Of a stretch of DNA of 50,614 bases, positions 8,988 to 17,500 are shown piece after piece. The first letter of the stretch is position 1, and each line of letters begins with the position of its first letter. The notes under the pieces are model-generated. The model worked only from the letters and a program-made list of their open reading frames with translations, searched no databases and was not told the origin of the DNA. The stretch comes from CAILHX01 sp964511385 (GTDB lineage Bacteria; Pseudomonadota; Gammaproteobacteria; Burkholderiales; Methylophilaceae): positions 1 to 50,614 of the forward strand of contig CAZEFE010000013.1 of assembly GCA_964511385.1 (NCBI GenBank). The letters run 5' to 3'. The translations under genes were made by a program, and so were the position numbers.

Positions 8988-9622
8988 GTTGATTCCTCCT
9001 TGATGCTTGCAAATACCGCATGGAACATCGCCTCGGTAAGGCGTCTGGTCTGGGTATTGTAGCGGCTGCAATGATAGCTGTCATACAGCGTGCGGCCATC
9101 CGGCAGCACATGCCGGGCGGCGTGGCCAAACTTGTAGGCCGATGCCTTCAACCCCAGTGCTTTCAGCACCGCCGCATGCGCCACATTGCCCAATGCCAGT
9201 ATCGTCACCTCCGGCAAGCCCGCCAACTCCGCCGCCAGAAAACGGTTGCATTGCGTAATCTCCGCTCCTTCCGGCTTGTTCTCCGGCGGCAGGCATTTCA
9301 CCGCGTTGGTGATACGGCAATTCACCAACTGCAAATCCGGGTTCGCCCAGCCGGCAGCGTCCAAAGGCTCACTGGCGGTTGCAAAGCCAAAACGGTGCAA
9401 GGTGGAATACAGCAAGACCCCCGCGTAATCCCCGGTGAATGGCCGCCCCGTCCTGTTCGCCCCGTGCATGCCCGGTGCCAACCCCACAATCAGCAGCCTG
9501 GGATTGTCGTCGCCAAACGGCGGCACGGGACGGGCGAAGTAACCCGGCTCCCGGCTTTTCACTTCATCGAGAAAAGTGGCCAGGCGCGGGCAACGGCGGC
9601 AGTTAGGATCGAAAGCTGTCAT
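8969..9622 (-). CDS. uracil-DNA glycosylase, family 5 (UdgB-like)
   Basis: This enzyme removes uracil and related damaged bases from DNA at the start of base-excision repair. The N-terminus has CRRCPRL, a probable half of the Fe-S cluster ligand set. Motif 1 is GLAPGMHGANRTGRPFTGDY, the family 5 form lacking the polar Asp/Asn of other UDGs. NAVKCLPPENKP follows, with further cysteines. Motif 2 is SYHCSRYNTQTRRLT, where the family usually has HPS, so a cysteine replaces the proline. The ATG at 9622 is preferred to a TTG one codon earlier. It begins the operon with the tautomerase, uvrC and pgsA. Confidence 0.9.
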   Translation of the reverse strand: MTAFDPNCRRCPRLATFLDEVKSREPGYFARPVPPFGDDNPRLLIVGLAPGMHGANRTGRPFTGDYAGVLLYSTLHRFGFATASEPLDAAGWANPDLQLVNCRITNAVKCLPPENKPEGAEITQCNRFLAAELAGLPEVTILALGNVAHAAVLKALGLKASAYKFGHAARHVLPDGRTLYDSYHCSRYNTQTRRLTEAMFHAVFASIKEESTCHTSM

Positions 9623-9649
9623 CAAAACTCAAGATAGGAAAATAACCTA

Positions 9650-9677
9650 TTGAAATATTGCTGGTTTAAGTTATATG
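9650..9677 (+). promoter_or_regulatory. candidate promoter for cas9
   Basis: TTGAAA and TATATG are separated by 16 bp upstream of the tracrRNA terminator. If used, the cas9 leader RNA would be antisense to the whole tracrRNA. The match is only moderate and no other plus-strand promoter is obvious before cas9. Confidence 0.35.
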
Positions 9678-9684
9678 CTGGTTC

Positions 9685-9781
9685 AAAAAAGGAAAGCCCA
9701 GCGAGTTGCCCCGCCGGGCTGGATACAGAATCTTTCGATTCTTTATTGTAGCAACGGCTCTCACCCCGGATGAACTACAAC
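9685..9781 (-). ncRNA. tracrRNA of the type II-C CRISPR system
   Basis: The minus strand holds an anti-repeat at 9745-9781. It pairs with the crRNA repeat as a 16-bp perfect upper stem (TCATCCGGGGTGAGAG on this strand), an internal bulge, and an 8-bp lower stem (GCTACAAT against GTTGTAGC). The stretch GAGAGCCGTTGCTACAATAA closely resembles the Neisseria tracrRNA as I remember it. Downstream come a small hairpin (AGAATC gaaa GATTCT) and a strong terminator stem (AGCCCGGCG/CGCTGGGCT, 9695-9720) ending in TTTCCTTTTTT. The predicted RNA is about 97 nt. It is divergent from cas9. Confidence 0.93.
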
Positions 9782-9788
9782 GAGTGCC

Positions 9789-9817
9789 ATATTACGGAGA
9801 ACAGGCATGACAGGCAA
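9789..9817 (-). promoter_or_regulatory. tracrRNA promoter overlapping the cas9 start codon
   Basis: On the minus strand TTGCCT (9812-9817) and TAATAT (9789-9794) are exactly 17 bp apart. This puts the start site about at the first base of the anti-repeat. The -35 box lies inside the first codons of cas9, so transcription of cas9 and tracrRNA should interfere. Confidence 0.6.
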
Positions 9818-12800
9818 GAACAAAAATATCGGCCCACTCACTTTTGGATTGGACATCGGCATCGCCTCGGTTGGCTGGGCGGTGCTGAACGAAACCCGCA
9901 TTGTTGATCTTGGTGTGCGCTGCTTTGACAAGGCGGAAACTGCCGATAAGGGCGAATCGCTCAACCTCGCCCGCCGCGCAGCCCGTTTGTTACGTCGCCG
10001 CCTGCGCCGTCGGGCCTGGCGGCTCACCAAACTGGCAAGATTGCTCAAGCGCGAGGGATTGATTGCCGATGTCGGCAACCTCAAAAACCAACCTGCCAAA
10101 GGCTTCAAGACGCCCAATGTTTGGCAATTTCGTGTGGAGGCACTCGACCGCAAACTTGAAGCCGAGGAATGGGCACGCGTGATTTACCACCTCGTCAAGC
10201 ATCGCGGCTTTCACTGGATGAGCAAGGCCGAGGAAAAGAAGGCGGACGACGACAAGGAAGGCGGCGCGGTCAAGAAAGGCCTGGCCGGCACCAAACGGCT
10301 GATGCAGGAAAAACACTACCGCACCGCGGCCGAAATGGTCATCCGCGAATTCCCAGACGCCCACCGTAACAAGCGCGGCGATTACAGCAAGGCGCTCTCC
10401 CGCGCCCTTCTGGCTGACGAACTTGCCACCTTGTTCCAGCGCCAGCGCACATTAGGCAACCCGCATGCAAACCCAGCCTTGGAAGCCAGGCTTCTCAACA
10501 AAAGGACCGGTCTGCTCTGGGCACAAAAGCCCGCGCTTTCCGGCGAAGACCTGCTCAAGATGCTGGGCAAATGTACCTTTGAAAAATCCGAATACCGCGC
10601 CCCCAAGGCCAGCTTCACCGCCGAACGCCATGTCTGGCTTACGCGCCTTAACAACCTGCGCATCGTGGTGGACGGCAAAATCCGTCCGCTCACCGATGCA
10701 GAGCGTCGTTTCGCCTTGCCCTTGCCATATCTGCAGGCGAGCGATTTCAGTTATAAGCAACTTGGCAATGCGCTAGCCAAGGAAGGCTTTTTATCCAGGG
10801 ACAGTTTCCGCTTTGCCGGGCTCTCCTACCCCAGCGCCAAACAGAGCGAAGAAGAAAAAGCCAAAAACCCGGAAGACGAAAAGCTGGTCAAGCTCACCGG
10901 CTGGCACGATCTGCGCAAGGCGTTCAAGGAGGCCGGGCTGGAAACCGAGTGGCAAAAAATCTCCGTTGCCGCGCTGGATGGCCAACCGCAACTGTTGGAC
11001 AACATCGCCCGCGTGCTGTCGGTTTACAAGGAGGATGAGGAAGTCGAGCGCGAACTGAACAAGCTCGATTTGCCCAACAAGGCCGCCGTGGTGCAGGCAT
11101 TGCTCACTGTGCGTTTCGACAAATTCAGCAATCTATCGCTGAAAGCACTCTACAACATCCTGCCGCACATGGAAGCTGGCATGCGTTACGACGAGGCTTG
11201 TGTGCAGGCGGGCTACCACCACAGCCAATTGCATGACGCAGGCAGCGGCGAACACAAATACCTGCCGCCGTTCTATTGCGGACGCGAAAAGGATGGCCGC
11301 CTGAAATTCGTTGATGATCTGGACATCCCGCGCAATCCGGTCGTACTGCGGGCGCTCAATCAGGCGCGCAAGGTGGTCAACGCGCTCATCAAGGTTTATG
11401 GCTCGCCGTTTGAAGTGCATATCGAAATGGCGCGGGATTTGTCAAAACCCTTTGACGAACGCCGCGACATCAAAAAGGCGCAGGAGGAATTCCGCGACCG
11501 CAACGAAAAAGACCGCGCCGCCTTCAATGCCGAATACAACGCCAGCGGCGAACTCAAAGGCCGCGATTTCGAGAAATGGCAGCTTTACCGCGAGCAACAC
11601 GGCAAATGCGTCTATTCTCTGGAACCACTAGATATAAACAGATTATTTGAAATGGGCTATGTCGAGATTGACCATGCCCTGCCCTACTCGCGCAGCTTCG
11701 ACGACAGCAAGAACAACCGCGTTCTGGTATTGGCAGCTGAAAATCGCAACAAGGGCAACATGACGCCATTCGAGTATCTAGATGGAAAAAACAATAACGA
11801 GCGCTGGCGGCAATTTGTGGCTTTTGTCGAATCGAACAAAACTTACCGCCAAGCCAAGCGCAACCGCCTACTCAAACGAGACTTCGGCGAGGACGAGGCC
11901 AAAGACTTCCGCGACCGCAATCTCAACGACACCCGCTACATCTGCCGCTTTTTCAAGAACTACGTCGAGCGTTATCTCAAGCTGGCGGAGGACAGTACCG
12001 CCAAACGCTGCGTGGTGGTCAGCGGCCAATTGACCTCGTTCCTGCGCGCCCGCTGGGGGCTGGTCAAAGTACGCAGCGATAGTGACCGCCACCATGCGCT
12101 GGATGCCGCCGTGGTCGCGGCTTGTAGCCATGGCATGGTCAAGCGACTCTCGGATTATTCCCGCCGCAAGGAACTGGAAAAGGTGCGTGAAGGCTTTGTC
12201 GACATGGAAACCGGCGAAATCGTGAACCCGGCCATGCTGGAGCAGCTTCAGCAGCATTTCCCCGCCCCTTGGGAGCATTTCCGGCAGGAACTATTGGCAC
12301 GGCTGAATGAAGACACCCCTACCGCATTGCGCGGGGAAATGGAGAACCTGGGTTATCCGGAGAAAGCACTGGAAAATTTACACCCACTTTTCGTCTCCCG
12401 CGCTCCACAACGGCGCAATAGCGGTGCGGCGCACGAAGAAACCATTTACGCCCAACCGGAACGGCTGAAAGCGCAAGGCGGCGTCACACAGAAGGTCGCC
12501 GTCACCGATCTCAAACCCAGTGATATCGACAAACTCATCGACCCGCATCGCAACGAAAAGCTCTACGCGGCATTACGCGAATGGGTAGGCACGCGCGAAG
12601 AGAGAGAAAAGCGTGCGAAAGAAATCGAGAAATCCGCCAAGGAGACCAAGCGCGAACTCACCCCTGAGGAAAAAGCCGACATCGAGCACTTACGTGCCCT
12701 ACCAACAAAGCCTTTACCTGACTTCAAAAATCCGGGAGCGAGAGAAAAATGGGAAAAAGAATATAAGGGACCACGGGATAGCGATGGCAAACCTATTCCG

Positions 12801-13286
12801 CCAGCCATTCGTACCGTAACCATGGTCATCGACAAACTTTCTGGTATCCCGATTCGCGGCGGTGTTGCCAAGAACGACACCATGCTACGGGTGGATGTGT
12901 TTACCAAGGCCGGCAAGTTCCATCTGGTACCGGTGTATGTACATCACCGGGTAACGGGGTTGCCGAATCGGGCGATTGTGGCGTTCAAGGATGAGGATGA
13001 GTGGACGCTGATTGATGACAGCTTTGAATTCCGTTTCTCGATACATCCCAACGACTTGATACGTATCACCTTGAAGAGAGAGTCTTACATTGGCTATTAC
13101 GCCAGTTGTAATCGGTCAACTGGCGCTGTAAATATTTGGGCACATGACAGAAATCAAAATGTCGGTAAAGCTGGAATGGTTGAAAGCATCGGGGTCAAAA
13201 CCGCCTTTAATGTCGAGAAGTTCAACGTGGACGTCCTCGGCAACATCTACCCCTCCCCGCCGGAGGCCCGCCGTGACCTGGCGTAG
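9807..13286 (+). CDS. cas9: Cas9 RNA-guided endonuclease, subtype II-C
   Basis: Cas9 cuts DNA matched by a crRNA:tracrRNA guide. At 1159 residues it is longer than the Neisseria enzyme (1082). All nuclease parts are present. RuvC-I has D16 in FGLDIGIASVGW, followed by an arginine-rich bridge helix (LARRAARLLRRRLRRRAW). RuvC-II has E540 (VHIEMARDL), HNH has D622-H623 (YVEIDHALPYSRSFDDSKNN), and RuvC-III has H763 and D766 (DRHHALDAAVVA). The C-terminal WED/PAM-interacting region holds a lysine- and glutamate-rich insertion around residues 920-990. The start has GGAGA 6 nt upstream. Its stop overlaps the cas1 start by 14 bp. It appears intact and active. Confidence 0.98.
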   Translation: MTGKNKNIGPLTFGLDIGIASVGWAVLNETRIVDLGVRCFDKAETADKGESLNLARRAARLLRRRLRRRAWRLTKLARLLKREGLIADVGNLKNQPAKGFKTPNVWQFRVEALDRKLEAEEWARVIYHLVKHRGFHWMSKAEEKKADDDKEGGAVKKGLAGTKRLMQEKHYRTAAEMVIREFPDAHRNKRGDYSKALSRALLADELATLFQRQRTLGNPHANPALEARLLNKRTGLLWAQKPALSGEDLLKMLGKCTFEKSEYRAPKASFTAERHVWLTRLNNLRIVVDGKIRPLTDAERRFALPLPYLQASDFSYKQLGNALAKEGFLSRDSFRFAGLSYPSAKQSEEEKAKNPEDEKLVKLTGWHDLRKAFKEAGLETEWQKISVAALDGQPQLLDNIARVLSVYKEDEEVERELNKLDLPNKAAVVQALLTVRFDKFSNLSLKALYNILPHMEAGMRYDEACVQAGYHHSQLHDAGSGEHKYLPPFYCGREKDGRLKFVDDLDIPRNPVVLRALNQARKVVNALIKVYGSPFEVHIEMARDLSKPFDERRDIKKAQEEFRDRNEKDRAAFNAEYNASGELKGRDFEKWQLYREQHGKCVYSLEPLDINRLFEMGYVEIDHALPYSRSFDDSKNNRVLVLAAENRNKGNMTPFEYLDGKNNNERWRQFVAFVESNKTYRQAKRNRLLKRDFGEDEAKDFRDRNLNDTRYICRFFKNYVERYLKLAEDSTAKRCVVVSGQLTSFLRARWGLVKVRSDSDRHHALDAAVVAACSHGMVKRLSDYSRRKELEKVREGFVDMETGEIVNPAMLEQLQQHFPAPWEHFRQELLARLNEDTPTALRGEMENLGYPEKALENLHPLFVSRAPQRRNSGAAHEETIYAQPERLKAQGGVTQKVAVTDLKPSDIDKLIDPHRNEKLYAALREWVGTREEREKRAKEIEKSAKETKRELTPEEKADIEHLRALPTKPLPDFKNPGAREKWEKEYKGPRDSDGKPIPPAIRTVTMVIDKLSGIPIRGGVAKNDTMLRVDVFTKAGKFHLVPVYVHHRVTGLPNRAIVAFKDEDEWTLIDDSFEFRFSIHPNDLIRITLKRESYIGYYASCNRSTGAVNIWAHDRNQNVGKAGMVESIGVKTAFNVEKFNVDVLGNIYPSPPEARRDLA

Positions 13287-14178
13287 CCTCGTCATCTCGC
13301 GCCCCGCCAAACTGCGTCGGGAGCATTACTCCCTCGCCATCGAGCAGGATCAAACCGCGTTCGTGCCGTTTGAGGACATCGCGGTCATCCTGCTCAATCA
13401 CCGCGAAATCACGCTCACCCATCCCGTGCTTTCCGCCTGTGGCGAATACGGTATCAGCCTGTTTGCCACGGGCGATACGCACCACCCTAGCGGCGTGTTC
13501 CTGCCCTATCTGCCGCATTCCCGCGCCACGCGCTGGATGCGGCTGCAACTGAATTTACCGCGCCCAACGGCCAAGCAAACATGGGCAGCCATCGTACGCC
13601 AAAAAATTGCCAATCAGGCTGCATGTCTGCGGTTAGCAAAACGCGATGGCGACGACCGACTGGATTCGTACGCGGCACGCGTACGCTCCGGCGACAGTGA
13701 CAATCTGGAAGGCCAAGCCGCCGCATTTTACTTTCCCCAGCTATTCGGCAAGGGCTTCCGCCGCGTAGAAGATGGTTTCGTCAACACCGCGCTGGATTAC
13801 GGTTACGCCGTGCTGCGTGGCACGATTGCGCGCGGGCTGGTGGCGCACGGCATGCTGCCGGCCTTCGGCATTTTTCACGCCAGTGAACAAAATGCATTCA
13901 ATCTGGCCGACGACCTGATCGAACCATTCCGCCCGCTGGTGGATTTGTGCGTGAAAAACATGCGCCCTTCGCCTGACGACGAATTGCAGCCGCAGGATAA
14001 AGTTGCGCTGGTCAACCTGCTCAATGTGGATGTCGCCATGCCGCGCGGCAAAATGTCCGTGCTCTCAGCTATCGAACAATGCGTGGAAAGTCTGGCGCGA
14101 ATTTATGAAGGGGGTAATGCCGGGCTGCTGGAATTGCCCGTGTTGATCGGGCTGGAGCAGCACCGGTTCGAGTTCTAG
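13273..14178 (+). CDS. cas1: Cas1 spacer integrase, type II
   Basis: Cas1 with Cas2 inserts new spacers into the array. I chose the GTG at 13273 because GGAGG lies 6 nt upstream and the resulting N-terminus (TWRSLVISRPAKL) is typical. The earlier in-frame ATG would add about 43 unrelated residues buried in cas9. The protein has 301 residues. The metal-binding residues are E147 (NLEGQAAAFYFPQLFG), H202 (GIFHASEQNAFNLADD) and E217 (LIEPFRP), with the spacing known for the type II family. It overlaps cas9 and is followed 18 bp later by cas2. Confidence 0.96.
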   Translation: MTWRSLVISRPAKLRREHYSLAIEQDQTAFVPFEDIAVILLNHREITLTHPVLSACGEYGISLFATGDTHHPSGVFLPYLPHSRATRWMRLQLNLPRPTAKQTWAAIVRQKIANQAACLRLAKRDGDDRLDSYAARVRSGDSDNLEGQAAAFYFPQLFGKGFRRVEDGFVNTALDYGYAVLRGTIARGLVAHGMLPAFGIFHASEQNAFNLADDLIEPFRPLVDLCVKNMRPSPDDELQPQDKVALVNLLNVDVAMPRGKMSVLSAIEQCVESLARIYEGGNAGLLELPVLIGLEQHRFEF

Positions 14179-14196
14179 GACGTACGCACATAAATC

Positions 14197-14529
14197 ATGA
14201 GTGGGGAGAACAAGCGATTCATGAGACTGATGGTGTTATTCGACCTTCCCGTCGTGACCAAGGCCGAGCGGAGAGCCTACACGGTGTTTCGCCGTTTTCT
14301 CATCAACGACGGCTACGACATGATCCAGTTCTCGGTCTACGGGCGGCTGCTCAATGGCAACGATGCGCTGGAAAAACACATGAAACGGCTGGTGGACAAC
14401 CTACCACCGGAAGGCTCAGTGCGTTGTCTGAGCGTGACCGAAAAGCAATATGCCAGCATGAAACTGCTGGTCGGCCTGCCGCTTTTTCAGGAAAAAAAGG
14501 TCAAATCCGACCAACTACTACTGTTCTGA
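14197..14529 (+). CDS. cas2: Cas2 adaptation protein
   Basis: Cas2 forms the dimer at the centre of the Cas1-Cas2 integration complex. The 110 residues have the ferredoxin-like fold pattern. The first strand is RLMVLFDLP with the conserved aspartate D16, followed by the helix RRAYTVFRRFLINDGY and the strand MIQFSVYGRL. The C-terminus ends QLLLF. It is the last gene of the cas9-cas1-cas2 operon. No cas4 or csn2 is present, which defines subtype II-C. Confidence 0.96.
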   Translation: MSGENKRFMRLMVLFDLPVVTKAERRAYTVFRRFLINDGYDMIQFSVYGRLLNGNDALEKHMKRLVDNLPPEGSVRCLSVTEKQYASMKLLVGLPLFQEKKVKSDQLLLF

Positions 14530-14552
14530 AACCCGGTTTTACAAAGCAAAAC

Positions 14553-14578
14553 GCCCGCCAGACTTACGTCTGACGGGC
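14553..14578 (-). terminator. hairpin between cas2 and the array, probable pre-crRNA terminator
   Basis: GCCCGtCAGAC pairs with GTCTGgCGGGC around a four-base loop. On the minus strand it is followed by GTTTTG, on the plus strand by CTTCTG. It lies where minus-strand transcription leaves the array and where the cas operon ends, so it may serve both, with the minus strand better. Confidence 0.55.
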
Positions 14579-14593
14579 TTCTGCACGAGGCCT

Positions 14594-17500
14594 ATGGTAG
14601 CTCATCCGGGGTGAGAGAGGGAGCTACAACGAAATGGGTGCATGACTTGTTAAGTGTTCGATGGTAGCTCATCCGGGGTGAGAGAGGGAGCTACAACCCC
14701 GTCTCGTTGTGGGTGTGCGATCCGTCGATGGTAGCTCATCCGGGGTGAGAGAGGGAGCTACAACGCCATAAGTCGTCACCTCGCTGAAGAACAAATGGTA
14801 GCTCATCCGGGGTGAGAGAGGGAGCTACAACGCAGGTGACGTACTTGAAGACCGTCTCCATATGGTAGCTCATCCGGGGTGAGAGAGGGAGCTACAACGT
14901 TGATCATGGCAATGTTCTCCGGCGCGGCATGGTAGCTCATCCGGGGTGAGAGAGGGAGCTACAACTCGAGCGCCGCCCGCTGCTTCTTCTGCGACATGGT
15001 AGCTCATCCGGGGTGAGAGAGGGAGCTACAACAGCCAATACAGCAAGTCCTCGCGGCCCTTGATGGTAGCTCATCCGGGGTGAGAGAGGGAGCTACAACC
15101 AGCTTCGTCGGCCGCGGACTCGGTGCTGAATGGTAGCTCATCCGGGGTGAGAGAGGGAGCTACAACCACGGCGCGCGCCTTGCAACTGCTTGATGAATGG
15201 TAGCTCATCCGGGGTGAGAGAGGGAGCTACAACGCATATTGCTTGGGCTATCTTCACCGCCGCATGGTAGCTCATCCGGGGTGAGAGAGGGAGCTACAAC
15301 ATCAGTTCGCGCCAGCATAGTGGCGTTTATATGGTAGCTCATCCGGGGTGAGAGAGGGAGCTACAACATGCTCGTGGTGTTTCGTTAACTCAAGACAATG
15401 GTAGCTCATCCGGGGTGAGAGAGGGAGCTACAACTCTATAACTAAACTTCCACTAACATTAATTATGGTAGCTCATCCGGGGTGAGAGAGGGAGCTACAA
15501 CCCATCGTTTTACTCTCCCGTTTGCGCTGACATGGTAGCTCATCCGGGGTGAGAGAGGGAGCTACAACCCACTTGGTAGCCAGGAACAGTACCTTTTCAT
15601 GGTAGCTCATCCGGGGTGAGAGAGGGAGCTACAACTGTATTGGTGCCCGTGTTCGTTGACGGCCAATGGTAGCTCATCCGGGGTGAGAGAGGGAGCTACA
15701 ACCAGCCGGTGAGAGCGCCGCCGTTAGAATCAATGGTAGCTCATCCGGGGTGAGAGAGGGAGCTACAACTTCGGCCATGCCGTCGAGAGCGGCGGCGGTA
15801 TGGTAGCTCATCCGGGGTGAGAGAGGGAGCTACAACATCACCGGCGGCGGCTTCCACATTGAGCAGATGGTAGCTCATCCGGGGTGAGAGAGGGAGCTAC
15901 AACTATTGCGTCCTGCAATTCAGCACGGTCAAAATGGTAGCTCATCCGGGGTGAGAGAGGGAGCTACAACATGCATGGCAGGATGAACAGCTTAAACACA
16001 ATGGTAGCTCATCCGGGGTGAGAGAGGGAGCTACAACTTCAACGATAATGATAAGAAACAAAAACCAATGGTAGCTCATCCGGGGTGAGAGAGGGAGCTA
16101 CAACCTGCAGCGCCTCGATGGCGTCCTTCGCCTTATGGTAGCTCATCCGGGGTGAGAGAGGGAGCTACAACCGATACGTCGACCGCCTGCTTGTCGTCCT
16201 TATGGTAGCTCATCCGGGGTGAGAGAGGGAGCTACAACCAGGCGACGAACTGGACCACCCCTTCAGCAATGGTAGCTCATCCGGGGTGAGAGAGGGAGCT
16301 ACAACTTAAGCCACCGAGCGTGAACGGCTGGCTGAATGGTAGCTCATCCGGGGTGAGAGAGGGAGCTACAACATGTCGGCGAATGCAACAATAGTTTATT
16401 CGATGGTAGCTCATCCGGGGTGAGAGAGGGAGCTACAACGAAGGTGTCCGCACCACCCTTTGCCGATGAATGGTAGCTCATCCGGGGTGAGAGAGGGAGC
16501 TACAACCTTATCAATGCTTTCCTCAACGCCAGCCTCATGGTAGCTCATCCGGGGTGAGAGAGGGAGCTACAACTTCATCGGCAAAGGGTGGTGCGGACAC
16601 CTTATGGTAGCTCATCCGGGGTGAGAGAGGGAGCTACAACCAAAAGGAACGGTTACCGGCAGCGTGCCGCATGGTAGCTCATCCGGGGTGAGAGAGGGAG
16701 CTACAACGAGTACCATATCTTCCATGTACTGGAATTTATGGTAGCTCATCCGGGGTGAGAGAGGGAGCTACAACGGTGGTAGAGGTGGAAATTTATCTTT
16801 ATTAATGGTAGCTCATCCGGGGTGAGAGAGGGAGCTACAACGTCGCGCAGGGTCAAAACCATTTCGATTTCATGGTAGCTCATCCGGGGTGAGAGAGGGA
16901 GCTACAACAGAAATAGAACTCCAAGTATCTGCAATCTTATGGTAGCTCATCCGGGGTGAGAGAGGGAGCTACAACAGCGTTGATGAAATCCGCAACCCTC
17001 GCACCATGGTAGCTCATCCGGGGTGAGAGAGGGAGCTACAACGTAACTACCTGTAGCAAAACCACCATAAGTATGGTAGCTCATCCGGGGTGAGAGAGGG
17101 AGCTACAACATGAATAGTAGTAATGTTGATTTAATTAGTATGGTAGCTCATCCGGGGTGAGAGAGGGAGCTACAACCGTTCCAGGAGGCGACGAACTCCG
17201 TATTGGATGGTAGCTCATCCGGGGTGAGAGAGGGAGCTACAACGAGTACCATATCTTCCATGTACTGGAATTTATGGTAGCTCATCCGGGGTGAGAGAGG
17301 GAGCTACAACCCTGCTGAGGCTTTGGAGGAGTTTGTAAAAATGGTAGCTCATCCGGGGTGAGAGAGGGAGCTACAACAGCTGGACTATTCGTTCTGTTGG
17401 TCGTCAAATGGTAGCTCATCCGGGGTGAGAGAGGGAGCTACAACGTTTAGGTATATCCACATATCCAGCTCCAGATGGTAGCTCATCCGGGGTGAGAGAG

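Noticed and set aside
13144..13272. Upstream in-frame ATG extension of cas1
   Set aside because: It would add about 43 residues with no family similarity inside cas9. The GTG at 13273 has a proper ribosome site and yields the typical Cas1 N-terminus.
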